7,698 nucleotides of DNA from Acidisarcina sp. (GTDB lineage Bacteria; Acidobacteriota; Blastocatellia; Pyrinomonadales; Pyrinomonadaceae): NCBI GenBank assembly GCA_021155145.1, contig JAJNPX010000215.1, forward strand, positions 1-7,698, read 5' to 3'. The position numbers and the translations under genes are program-made. How positions within the stretch are numbered: the stretch's first letter is position 1; each line of letters opens with the position of its first letter. The notes under the pieces are model-generated. The model saw only the letters and a list, made by a program, of their open reading frames with translations. It made no database searches and was not told where the DNA came from. Below, one piece after another: positions 1 through 6,020 of this stretch.

Positions 1-507
1 ATGCGGAAACGCTTTGCCTTTACCCTTCTGATCGTTTTCTGCCATCGTGCGGCAGAGGTCCGCCATTTCGATGGCGGCCATTGCGGCCTCGTAACCCTTG
101 TTACCCGATTTCAGGCCGGAGCGGTTGACGGCCTGCTCGACGGTATCCGCTGTGACGACGCCGAACATCACCGGAATGCCGGCGTCCAGGGCCACGGTCG
201 CAACCCCTTTTGCGGCCTCGCCCGCCACATAATCAAAGTGGGGGGTCTCGCCGCGAATAACGACACCGATAGCGATCACCGCATCAAATCGCCCCGAAAA
301 GGCCGCCTTCTTGGCCGCCAGCGGCAGCTCGAAAGCGCCCGGGACCATAAAGATCTCGACATCGGCCTCCGATGCCCCGGCGCTTTCCAGAGCATCGACC
401 GCACCCTCGACAAGCCGTGACGTAAGGAGATCATTCCAACGGCTGGCTACGATCGCGAACCGTATTCCGTTCGCATTGGTTTTTCCTCGATGTATGACGG
501 GCTTCAA
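1..507 (-). CDS. ribH: 6,7-dimethyl-8-ribityllumazine synthase (partial, 3' end beyond window)
   Basis: Catalyses the penultimate step of riboflavin synthesis: condensation of 5-amino-6-ribitylamino-uracil with 3,4-dihydroxy-2-butanone 4-phosphate, in the cytoplasm. I translated the minus strand by hand; 169 codons are visible with no stop, so the C-terminus lies beyond position 1. Family landmarks run in order: FAIVASRWN (residues 17-25, with the aromatic-Asn ribityl-binding pair W24-N25), VPGAFELP (55-62), IRGETPHFDYV (84-94) with H90 matching the catalytic His of the family, GVVTADTVEQA (116-126) and the SGNKGYEAA segment (134-142). The visible length already slightly exceeds the usual 150-160 residues, and the tail after about residue 157 (charged, K/G-rich) is likely a short non-conserved extension. 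TTG at 507-505 is chosen because an in-frame TGA lies 9 bp upstream, no ATG or GTG is available before the conserved core, and a near-perfect Shine-Dalgarno precedes it. The gene diverges from the RDD gene. Identification is secure; the start codon is likely. Confidence 0.96.
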   Translation of the reverse strand, partial: MKPVIHRGKTNANGIRFAIVASRWNDLLTSRLVEGAVDALESAGASEADVEIFMVPGAFELPLAAKKAAFSGRFDAVIAIGVVIRGETPHFDYVAGEAAKGVATVALDAGIPVMFGVVTADTVEQAVNRSGLKSGNKGYEAAMAAIEMADLCRTMAENDQKGKGKAFPH

Positions 508-511
508 AATT

Positions 512-520
512 GATCACCTC
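512..520 (-). promoter_or_regulatory. Strong ribosome binding site fixing the ribH TTG start
   Basis: Read on the minus strand this is GAGGTGATC, nine consecutive bases complementary to the usual bacterial 16S rRNA 3' end. The GAGG core is 9 nt from the TTG start codon. It supports TTG at 507 as the ribH start although TTG is a rare initiator. Confidence 0.8.
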
Positions 521-540
521 AAGGCTCAGCTCCAACGTCC

Positions 541-570
541 AGTATATGTAAGGAGCTTTGGGAATGACAA
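541..570 (-). promoter_or_regulatory. Predicted sigma-70-type promoter of ribH
   Basis: On the minus strand, TTGTCA (570-565, 5/6 to the -35 consensus) and TATACT (546-541, 5/6 to the -10 consensus) are separated by 18 nt. Transcription would start near 534, giving a leader of about 27 nt that contains the ribH ribosome binding site. No FMN riboswitch could fit in so short a leader. Confidence 0.65.
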
Positions 571-584
571 GAACAAAAGGAACA

Positions 585-613
585 TTGCATTCAGTGCGAC
601 CGGATCTGATAAT
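585..613 (+). promoter_or_regulatory. Possible promoter of the RDD gene, giving a near-leaderless mRNA
   Basis: TTGCAT (585-590, 3/6 to consensus) and GATAAT (608-613, 5/6) are separated by 17 nt. Transcription would be expected near 620, only about 5 nt before the ATG at 625. This fits with the absence of any Shine-Dalgarno before that ATG. The -35 match is poor, so this is a moderate-to-weak call. Confidence 0.4.
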
Positions 614-624
614 ATTCCCGATCG

Positions 625-1476
625 ATGTCCGGCCAGATATTCGAAACTGAAGAGACCCTAATTATCGAGACGCCGGAGCGCGTACCGCTCGCGTTTGCGC
701 TCGCATCCATCGGGAACCGATTTCTGGCCGTGGCCATCGATCATACGATCCAATTCCTTTCGATCGCTTTGATCGTATTCATATTCCTGTTCGCAGCCGG
801 AGCGACGAGCGGAGGTGGATCGAACCTGATAGACGGCCTGGGCACCGAGGTGCCGAACTGGCTTATCGCCGTAATGATCCTGATCCTCTTCGTGGTCTTT
901 TCGGGGTACTTTGCACTGTTCGAGTGGTTATGGGACGGGCAGACGCCGGGAAAACGCCTGACCAAATTGCGGGTCATTCGCGAGGACGGAAGGCCGATCA
1001 CGCTCTGGGAGGCGATCGCTCGAAACCTGTTGCGCATCTTCGATGCCATCCCGGGCTTTGTCATTCCCGTTTATTCTGTCGGGCTGATCGTGGTCTTCCT
1101 GAGCGGAAGAGATCAGCGTGTCGGCGACCTTTTTGCGGGTACTGTCGTCATCCGCGAGCGTACCGACGATGCGCCGACCTTCGCCGAGACGTTCTCAAAT
1201 CCTGTGTCCGATGCCGCATTCAGACGGGTGCAGCGGCAGACGGTATTTGAGGCGAATATTCAGGCTATCGCGGAGCCCGAGATCGAGATCGTCGAAAGTT
1301 TTCTTCGGCGCCGATGGGACCTCACCGAACGGCAAAGGGTCTGGATGGCGTGGCGGATCGCCCTTCCGCTGATGTTCAAGCTAAAACCGAAGTACGACGC
1401 GGAGACCTTCACCTATGAAGGGTTTCTCGAGGAATTGCTTCACAAGTATCACGCGAAAGCTCGATTCCTAAACTAA
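625..1476 (+). CDS. RDD family integral membrane protein
   Basis: A 283-residue inner-membrane protein. The RDD domain spans roughly residues 24-178. It opens with the signature Arg and Asp around the first helix (R32 and D39 in NRFLAVAID). Hydrophobic segments lie at about 41-60, 79-99 and 142-160. GQTPGKRLTKLRV (105-117) and QRVGDLFAGTVVI (164-176) are typical family blocks. Residues 190-283 form a soluble tail with no membrane segment; it contains a helical, charged stretch (ETFS to RIALPL) often attached to bacterial RDD proteins. RDD proteins are generally of unknown function; some have been linked to ion transport, but nothing here allows a substrate to be named. ATG at 625 is the only in-frame start after a stop at 610-612, and no Shine-Dalgarno precedes it. 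The gene diverges from ribH and converges with the S41 peptidase gene, with 7 bp between stops. Family assignment is firm; the role is unknown. Confidence 0.9.
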   Translation: MSGQIFETEETLIIETPERVPLAFALASIGNRFLAVAIDHTIQFLSIALIVFIFLFAAGATSGGGSNLIDGLGTEVPNWLIAVMILILFVVFSGYFALFEWLWDGQTPGKRLTKLRVIREDGRPITLWEAIARNLLRIFDAIPGFVIPVYSVGLIVVFLSGRDQRVGDLFAGTVVIRERTDDAPTFAETFSNPVSDAAFRRVQRQTVFEANIQAIAEPEIEIVESFLRRRWDLTERQRVWMAWRIALPLMFKLKPKYDAETFTYEGFLEELLHKYHAKARFLN

Positions 1477-1497
1477 AAGGAAGTCATTTGCCTTCCC
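1475..1497 (-). terminator. Weak candidate terminator at the end of the S41 gene
   Basis: On the minus strand GGAAG (1496-1492) and CTTCC (1483-1479) form a 5-bp stem, extendable by a G-T pair, around an 8-nt loop that contains the S41 stop codon. TTTT (1478-1475) follows directly. The stem is short and the T-run brief, so this is tentative. On the plus strand the T-run is absent, so it would not terminate RDD transcription. Confidence 0.3.
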
Positions 1498-2809
1498 AGT
1501 CATATAGAAAGAATTTGCCGGCTGCTTCCGGGGCCAGCGTGCCGCCAAGCATCTCGACCGCCCTCGAAAGCACTGGATCGCGCAAGGCTGCAAGGTCCTC
1601 GGCCGAGGGGATAAGTCTTTCGTCGGGCTGTACTCCAACGTGCTCCACGCTTTTCCCATCCGACATTATGACGTCAGCGTTAGTAATGCTCGCCCCGTAG
1701 AAGACCGAGGTAATGCCGCTTCCGACCTCGCCTTCGAACGACCGGGCCTGCATCACCGCGCCCGCCGATATGTCGCCGATCACGCTGCCGCGTTTCTCAA
1801 GCTGTACAAGGCGGGCAAGGATCTCCGACGCAGATCCGGACTCACTGTCGATGATCAAAACGAGTTTCCCCTGAAAGACCTCCTTGCCTCTGGTCTTTGA
1901 GGCGATGGGGTCCATCGGTTTACGCCCTTTCAGGTCCGCGATCTTTAGGTCCCTGTCGAAAAGGAACCCGGCCAACCGCTCGAGCGTTTTGACATATCCG
2001 CCGCCATTGCCCCGCAGATCGATGATCAGGCCTGTGGCGTTCCCGACGCGCTGGCTCATGATCGTATCCACTTGCGTAGGTTCGAATGAGAAGGAAGGCA
2101 TCCGCCAGATCACGATCCCGCCTACCTTCTGGAAGAGATGTTTGTCATTGCGTGTCTCTCTGAAGTCGTTCTCGAGGGTAAAGAAGTTCGTCGCATTGAT
2201 GCTTTGGGGCAGAGACCTGATCTTAGAGGCGATGTCCATCGTACGGGGTTCCGAGGCTCCGGGAGCGAGAGCGACAACTCTCAGACCCTGGCGTTTGCTC
2301 AAAACGTTATAGTAATAGAGCATCTTCCACATTTCCTTTCGGGTCGGTTTGAATCCTTCGACATTCAGGACCTCATCCCCGGGTTTGAGGCCCTTTGCTT
2401 CGGCGTCGCTTCCGGGCTTGACCGTGGTCACGAAACTCTTGTCGCCGATCATCTTCATTCGCCATCCGTACTCAACCCTTAGATTGGTCGACGGCGGCAG
2501 AAAATAAAGGTGCGAGTCGTTAAAGTCCATAAGCGTCTGGGCAATGATGCCCATCGCCTGCCCCGTGGTGGTAGCCGCATCCAGCTTTTCTCCCGCGAGC
2601 TTGAACCGCGCCTCTAGGTCGATGTTGTGAAAGTTCTCATCGTAATAGTCCTTCTGGACCGCTGATTTGATGTTCTTCAACATCGCCTTCATTCGCTCCT
2701 TTTCGATCCGGTCCATTTTGGCCTGGGCAGTAGCATTGGCGGGCAGGGCCACGAGCGACACGGTAACGGCCAGGCATAGGAACGCAAAAAAATAGATCAG
2801 GTCCTTCAT
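1484..2809 (-). CDS. Exported PDZ-containing S41-family peptidase (tricorn-like active site)
   Basis: A 441-residue secreted or periplasmic serine peptidase. A signal peptide covers about residues 1-26 (basic start, hydrophobic 4-22, ALPANA cleavage region). A PDZ-like segment covers about 112-160, including GLKPGDEVLNV (140-150). The S41 core covers about 225-400, with the oxyanion/strand block LIIDLRGNGGG (261-271) and the nucleophile block SGSASEILA, where S326 aligns with the CtpA/Prc nucleophile. In CtpA/Prc a Lys 25 residues later is the general base; here that position is A351 (SAGAV), so the Ser-Lys dyad is missing. Instead S99-H100 (NDSHLYF) plus E389 before GVQPDE fit the Ser-His-Ser-Glu set of tricorn-type S41 enzymes; that assignment is inference. 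ATG at 2809 has GGAG 7 nt upstream. The gene stands alone, divergent from the epimerase and convergent with the RDD gene. The substrate is unknown. Confidence 0.9.
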   Translation of the reverse strand: MKDLIYFFAFLCLAVTVSLVALPANATAQAKMDRIEKERMKAMLKNIKSAVQKDYYDENFHNIDLEARFKLAGEKLDAATTTGQAMGIIAQTLMDFNDSHLYFLPPSTNLRVEYGWRMKMIGDKSFVTTVKPGSDAEAKGLKPGDEVLNVEGFKPTRKEMWKMLYYYNVLSKRQGLRVVALAPGASEPRTMDIASKIRSLPQSINATNFFTLENDFRETRNDKHLFQKVGGIVIWRMPSFSFEPTQVDTIMSQRVGNATGLIIDLRGNGGGYVKTLERLAGFLFDRDLKIADLKGRKPMDPIASKTRGKEVFQGKLVLIIDSESGSASEILARLVQLEKRGSVIGDISAGAVMQARSFEGEVGSGITSVFYGASITNADVIMSDGKSVEHVGVQPDERLIPSAEDLAALRDPVLSRAVEMLGGTLAPEAAGKFFLYDWEGK

Positions 2810-2954
2810 ACTTCGACTCCAAAAAAAGGTGCTAGTGGTTTTTTACAGTGTGAATGTTCGAAACGGTACGGTTTCAGATGATACTATGAAGGACGTCTTT
2901 TGTTAATAATAGAAGCTCTATTTTTGCACTTTTTTGTCTCGCCTTAATTTATAA
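2810..2954. other. Divergent intergenic region, S41 peptidase / epimerase
   Basis: An AT-rich 145-bp region that must hold promoters for both neighbours. The only clear element is the GGAG ribosome binding site of the S41 gene (2817-2820, minus strand). An imperfect dyad, GAAAC-N6-GTTTC (2860-2875), could be a regulator site. TTGCAC (2924-2929) with TAATTT (2945-2950) is a poor promoter match with a 15-nt spacer. No hairpin terminator and no small gene was found. Confidence 0.5.
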
Positions 2955-3920
2955 ATGAAGAAGAATATCCTGCTGACGGGCGGAGCCGGGTTCATCGGTT
3001 CCCATCTCGCCGAAAGGCTTCTCGGTGAAGGTTTGTGGAACCTCACGATCGTTGACGACTTGAACGATTTTTATTCGCCGGTGATAAAGCGGGCGAATCT
3101 CGAGGCCATCGGCCGGACGGGAGAGTTCAGGTTTAGGGAGGCGGACATCCGGAGCCCAGAGAACCTCGCGCAGATCTTCGACGATGGTTCCTTTGACATC
3201 ATTGTTCATCTGGCGGCGCGGGCCGGCGTCAGGCCGTCGCTGAAAGAACCGAGGCTCTACGCCGAAACGAATATCAACGGCACGCTCAATCTCCTGGAAC
3301 TGGCGCGCGACCACGACATAGGTCAATTCGTTTTCGGTTCGTCGAGTTCGGTTTACGGCATCAACGAAAAAGTCCCATTTGCTGAGGACGATCCGATCCG
3401 AAATCCCATCTCACCGTATGCGTCGACCAAAGCGGCGGGCGAATTGATCTGTCACACCTACTCGCACCTCTTCGATATCCGGACGGTCTGCCTGCGGTTC
3501 TTTACGGTCTACGGAGCCCGCCAGCGGCCGGATCTTGCTATTCACAAATTCTCGCGTCTGATCAGGGATGGGAAGCCGATCCAGCTGTTTGGTGACGGCA
3601 CGACGCGGCGGGACTATACCTATATCGACGACATCATCTCGGGCGTTCGGGCGGCCATGGACTACGACGCTTCGATGCACGAGGTCTTTAATCTTGGCAA
3701 GTCGGAGACGACCGAGCTTTCACGCCTGATAGAACTTCTCGAAGAAAGCCTTGGAAAGAAAGCCGTCATAGACCAACAGCCAATGCAGCCCGGCGATGTC
3801 CCCATTACATACGCTGACGTCTCAAAAGCCCGAAAGCTTCTCGGCTACGATCCGAAAACGAAGGTCGAGGAAGGCATTCCGAAGTTCGTGGACTGGTTTC
3901 TGTCGGCCGATCACAAATGA
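2955..3920 (+). CDS. NAD-dependent nucleotide-sugar epimerase, UDP-glucuronate 4-epimerase type
   Basis: A 321-residue cytoplasmic short-chain dehydrogenase of the extended type, probably interconverting UDP-glucuronate and UDP-galacturonate for cell-surface polysaccharide. A Rossmann NAD motif is at the N-terminus (TGGAGFIGSHL, 8-18). NDFYSP (37-42), with D34-D35 ahead of it, is the acidic cofactor-ribose region and resembles the LNDYYDP segment of UDP-glucuronate epimerases. HLAARAGVRPSL (85-96), SSSSVYG (129-135) and the catalytic Y155-x3-K159 follow. The substrate-domain signature RFFTVYGARQRPDLAIHKF (181-199) and RRDYTYIDD (218-226) are characteristic of this subgroup. Length fits the family (310-340). 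ATG at 2955 starts directly before the conserved Rossmann strand. No Shine-Dalgarno is visible; the upstream sequence is T-rich. No other sugar gene is in the window, so the pathway cannot be fixed. Related 4-epimerases such as GalE-like enzymes remain possible. Confidence 0.88.
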   Translation: MKKNILLTGGAGFIGSHLAERLLGEGLWNLTIVDDLNDFYSPVIKRANLEAIGRTGEFRFREADIRSPENLAQIFDDGSFDIIVHLAARAGVRPSLKEPRLYAETNINGTLNLLELARDHDIGQFVFGSSSSVYGINEKVPFAEDDPIRNPISPYASTKAAGELICHTYSHLFDIRTVCLRFFTVYGARQRPDLAIHKFSRLIRDGKPIQLFGDGTTRRDYTYIDDIISGVRAAMDYDASMHEVFNLGKSETTELSRLIELLEESLGKKAVIDQQPMQPGDVPITYADVSKARKLLGYDPKTKVEEGIPKFVDWFLSADHK

Positions 3921-4042
3921 GTGAAAAGCCCCACGAGAAATATGCTGACCTCAGCGATCGGATGGTTTCGATGGTAAGCCGACAGGCGGCAATAAGATAC
4001 TCGAAGTTCAGCCTAACTCCATCCGAAAAGCCTCTTCATTAG
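3917..4042 (+). CDS. Possible small ORF coupled to the epimerase (41 codons)
   Basis: The epimerase stop overlaps an ATG in the classic ATGA arrangement. The reading frame stays open for 41 codons to TAG at 4040-4042. The peptide would be polar and basic (start MSEKPHEKYADLSDRM), with no signal peptide, membrane segment or recognised motif. Its last 30 bp overlap the 3' end of the convergent COQ7-like gene. It could be a real translationally coupled peptide, the remnant of a larger gene, or chance. Only the ATGA overlap supports it, so confidence is low. Confidence 0.2.
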   Translation: MSEKPHEKYADLSDRMVSMVSRQAAIRYSKFSLTPSEKPLH

Positions 4043-4501
4043 CGGCAGGAGACGATGGCCGCTGACGACACTCCGAAAGAACTCCTCGTGTTCGAGTTCG
4101 ACGCGGGCCATGTCGAGTAGGTCTCGGACGCATTCGTGCATTTCCAGTTCGGCCGCAAACGCTGCGGCATCCTCATACTCGACGGAATTGTGGCTTTCGA
4201 GCCGTCCGGCAAAATACATCGGCATGAACCAGCCCGAAATATGACAGGTCAGGCCAAGCACTCGTCCGATCGACCAAAATACCCTTTCGCGGGCCGGCCG
4301 CGGAGCTGCCCCGAGATTCTCAAGCCATTCGCCGACCCGTCGTCGATGGTCCCATTCCTCTTCTTCGATCTGCCTGATCCGATCTCGCTCGGGTGATCTT
4401 TTCAGAGACTTCCAATGGCCGCGATAGGCGTAGGCCGCCGCGACCTCACCGGAGTAGGCGTTTTGCAGAATGTGGATCAGCGCGGCGCGGGCGGTTTTCA
4501 T
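4013..4501 (-). CDS. COQ7-like ferritin-fold diiron protein
   Basis: A 162-residue protein resembling the demethoxyubiquinone hydroxylase (COQ7) branch of the ferritin-like superfamily. The ligand pattern of a carboxylate-bridged diiron four-helix bundle is visible: E19 in SGEVAAAYAYRGH (17-29), E49-x2-H52 in EEEEWDH (46-52), E108 in NSVEYED (105-111; E102 is an alternative), and E135-x2-H138 in VELEHEEFF (134-142). The GEVAAAYAYRG block and the mid-protein VGEWLENLG (56-64) match COQ7 style. A moderately hydrophobic stretch (78-99) may contact the membrane, as in COQ7. Actual ubiquinone hydroxylation is not proven; many bacterial relatives of this family have unknown substrates, and no other quinone gene is nearby. 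ATG at 4501 lies 31 bp after the M14 stop on the same strand, so the two are probably co-transcribed, but no clear ribosome binding site is seen. Fold and metal site are fairly sure; the reaction is not. Confidence 0.8.
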   Translation of the reverse strand: MKTARAALIHILQNAYSGEVAAAYAYRGHWKSLKRSPERDRIRQIEEEEWDHRRRVGEWLENLGAAPRPARERVFWSIGRVLGLTCHISGWFMPMYFAGRLESHNSVEYEDAAAFAAELEMHECVRDLLDMARVELEHEEFFRSVVSGHRLLPLMKRLFGWS

Positions 4502-4532
4502 TGGCTACGTGCCATTGTATCGAAAGAGCGTC

Positions 4533-5810
4533 TCAAAAGCCGCCAATTCGCGGAAAGCGGCCGTTCAAAAGTTTCATGAGTTCGACGGCTCCGACTTCGC
4601 CTTTCTTGCGGATAAAGTCGCGTGGGGTGTTGTCGCCTATCTCGAAGACGATGGCTTCCATTCCGTGTTTGGCGAAGAAATGATTGCGGCTGACGCGAGT
4701 GGGTAACAGGCGCCGGTTGGGCTGTATCCGCGGTTCGTAGTAGGGAATCGAGGCCCGGATATTTTCGAGCCATCGTGCGACGAGGCGCGGTGCGTTGCCC
4801 TCATAGATCGGGTTCATCGGGTAATAGATGTCGTTCCAGGTCGAATGGAAATCGATGCCGAAATAGAACTTGCCCCCTGTCTCGGCCTCTTTGCGTGTAA
4901 GAAAGTCGCGTACGAGCTGAGTTTCGGCCTGGTTGAAGTCCGACCAGTCGCGATTCAGGTCGACTCCGCCCTGGTTGTGGCGCCAGTGGCCTTCGTCGAC
5001 ACCGTCCGGGTTCATCAGCGGGACGACATAAATGCCCCAATTCTCTCTAAACGCTCGGCTGAGTTCGTCGCTGTTCGCGATAGTCTCTACGAACGCCTGC
5101 ATCGCAAAATAGCCGGTGACCTCGGGCGGATGCTGACGTGAGATAACTAGGATCATCCGCTTGGAGTTGAGGTTCCCCATTTTGAGCATACGCATAGGCC
5201 GTCCCTCTCGGCTTTTGCCGATCTCCTCGATCTGAAAGCTGCCCGCCTTTGCGGTCGCATTCATCCATTCGTTGACGTGCTTCGAAGTTCGGAGTTCCTG
5301 GGCACTGACCCAAAGCGGCTTCTTGCCGGTGCGAAGGGTCATAGTGATACTTCGCGGCAGCGAATCGACCACCCCTGTGCCTGTACCCTTGTCTTCCTCG
5401 ACGACCAATGCGGGGTCGAGCGTCGTCCAGTTCATCCCGTCATAACTTGTTTTCGGGTCGTACCGATGGCGTGCGAACTCAGGGTAAACGAGGCGGACCT
5501 GGATATCCTTCTTCTTCTTCGACCAAACCTTGAAGGCATACCAAGGACTCGGGTTGATGGGCGAGTTTTCGGGCGTGATCGTGATAACGAATCGGCCGGT
5601 CTCGTCCTTTTCGATCTTGTTCGCTCGAGCTCCATCGAACTCATTCGAGAAATAGACGCGGTCCTCCTTGAACTCATATGTGCGGCGCACCTGCTTTTCG
5701 ATCGGCCGGGTTTGAGTGCTGACCTCAGCCTCAGGCTCTTGAGCGAAAGCGGGGAGTAGTAATAGTGAGGAAAGGAGAAAGACGTTGAGTTTATGAAAGT
5801 GCGATCTCAT
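4533..5810 (-). CDS. Exported M14-family zinc carboxypeptidase
   Basis: A 425-residue secreted metallopeptidase that should remove C-terminal residues from peptides or modified proteins. A signal peptide spans about 1-23 (HKLN, hydrophobic 10-22, AFA-Q cleavage). Residues about 45-165 form a beta-rich N-terminal domain like that preceding the catalytic domain in cytosolic-carboxypeptidase-like M14 enzymes. The catalytic domain (about 175-420) has all expected residues: zinc ligands H227 and E230 (RQHPPE) and H322 (DFHSTW), substrate-binding N286-R287 (GVDLNRDW), NPDGVDEGHWRHNQGG (267-282), and the catalytic E390 (IVFEIGDN). The enzyme should therefore be active. ATG at 5810 begins a good signal peptide; the ribosome binding site is weak. 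It is first in a probable two-gene unit with the COQ7-like gene and is divergent from perR, with 210 bp to the perR ATG. The substrate is unknown. Confidence 0.93.
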   Translation of the reverse strand: MRSHFHKLNVFLLSSLLLLPAFAQEPEAEVSTQTRPIEKQVRRTYEFKEDRVYFSNEFDGARANKIEKDETGRFVITITPENSPINPSPWYAFKVWSKKKKDIQVRLVYPEFARHRYDPKTSYDGMNWTTLDPALVVEEDKGTGTGVVDSLPRSITMTLRTGKKPLWVSAQELRTSKHVNEWMNATAKAGSFQIEEIGKSREGRPMRMLKMGNLNSKRMILVISRQHPPEVTGYFAMQAFVETIANSDELSRAFRENWGIYVVPLMNPDGVDEGHWRHNQGGVDLNRDWSDFNQAETQLVRDFLTRKEAETGGKFYFGIDFHSTWNDIYYPMNPIYEGNAPRLVARWLENIRASIPYYEPRIQPNRRLLPTRVSRNHFFAKHGMEAIVFEIGDNTPRDFIRKKGEVGAVELMKLLNGRFPRIGGF

Positions 5811-5905
5811 TGGTCTCTATTGTTTGAAAGGAAGCGATCACGATGTGCTCGTGGCTCCAAATGACATAGGACGCGTTCGACATAGAGCTAAGGCCTCAAC
5901 CTGAT

Positions 5906-5915
5906 CGCGGCCGCG
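5906..5915. repeat. Perfect GC palindrome in the M14/perR intergenic region
   Basis: CGCGGCCGCG is a perfect 10-bp palindrome without a loop, in an otherwise gene-free region (5811-5963). It may be chance in GC-rich DNA. No function can be inferred. Confidence 0.35.
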
Positions 5916-5929
5916 CTCACTCACCGAAA

Positions 5930-5951
5930 ACATAATATCAGAACACATAAT
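5930..5951. repeat. Direct repeat ACATAAT upstream of the perR promoter
   Basis: ACATAAT occurs at 5930-5936 and again at 5945-5951, 15 bp apart start to start, ending 12 bp before the perR -35 box. Spacing of about one and a half helical turns makes same-face binding unlikely. The repeats could be an activator site or AT-rich chance. Confidence 0.3.
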
Positions 5952-5963
5952 TTGGAGAATGAG

Positions 5964-5992
5964 TTGACACGATTTATAAATGGAATTATTCT
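5964..5992 (+). promoter_or_regulatory. Predicted sigma-70-type promoter of perR-katG
   Basis: TTGACA (5964-5969, perfect -35 consensus) is followed by a 17-nt spacer and TATTCT (5987-5992, 4/6 to the -10 consensus). Transcription would begin near 5999, leaving a leader of about 21 nt with GAGG (6011-6014) 6 nt before the ATG at 6021. This rules against the earlier in-frame TTG codons at 5952 and 5964 as starts, because they lie upstream of or inside the promoter. Confidence 0.7.
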
Positions 5993-6005
5993 AATCCAAA
6001 TTTGG
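5972..6005. promoter_or_regulatory. Candidate PerR operator cluster over the perR promoter
   Basis: Three dyads crowd the promoter core. ATTTATAAAT (5972-5981) is a perfect 10-bp palindrome in the -35/-10 spacer. TGGAATTA-TTC-TAATCCA (5981-5998) is an inverted repeat with one bulged base that covers the -10 box. CCAAATTTGG (5996-6005) is a perfect 10-bp palindrome at the expected start site. A repressor bound here would block RNA polymerase, as expected for autoregulation by PerR. None matches the B. subtilis PerR box well, so the exact site is inference. Confidence 0.45.
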
Positions 6006-6020
6006 CAATTGAGGCGCACA

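Noticed and set aside
1..420. Long plus-strand open frame of 139 codons at the left edge.
   Set aside because: The opposite strand encodes an unmistakable lumazine synthase over the same bases, and the plus-strand translation has no family resemblance.
564..650. A 28-codon plus-strand ORF with AAGGAG (549-554) 9 nt upstream, overlapping the RDD start and suggesting a coupled leader peptide.
   Set aside because: Its ribosome binding site and start lie inside the stronger minus-strand ribH promoter (541-570), and the likely RDD promoter lies within the ORF. The peptide has no recognisable feature, so the match is probably accidental.
2821..2844. A-run and T-run flanking a short G-rich segment, like a possible terminator hairpin.
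   Set aside because: The central segment is not self-complementary, and no gene ends here; both neighbours start from this region.
2886..2897. The 12-mer ATGAAGGACGTC is identical to the first codons of perR (6021-6032), as if a copy of the perR start had been left behind.
   Set aside because: One or more shared 12-mers is expected by chance in a window of this size. The frame here stops after six codons and the flanks do not match.
5952..6020. Upstream TTG starts that would lengthen PerR by up to 23 residues.
   Set aside because: They lie upstream of or within the TTGACA-17-TATTCT promoter. The ATG at 6021 has its own GAGG site and gives the normal family length.
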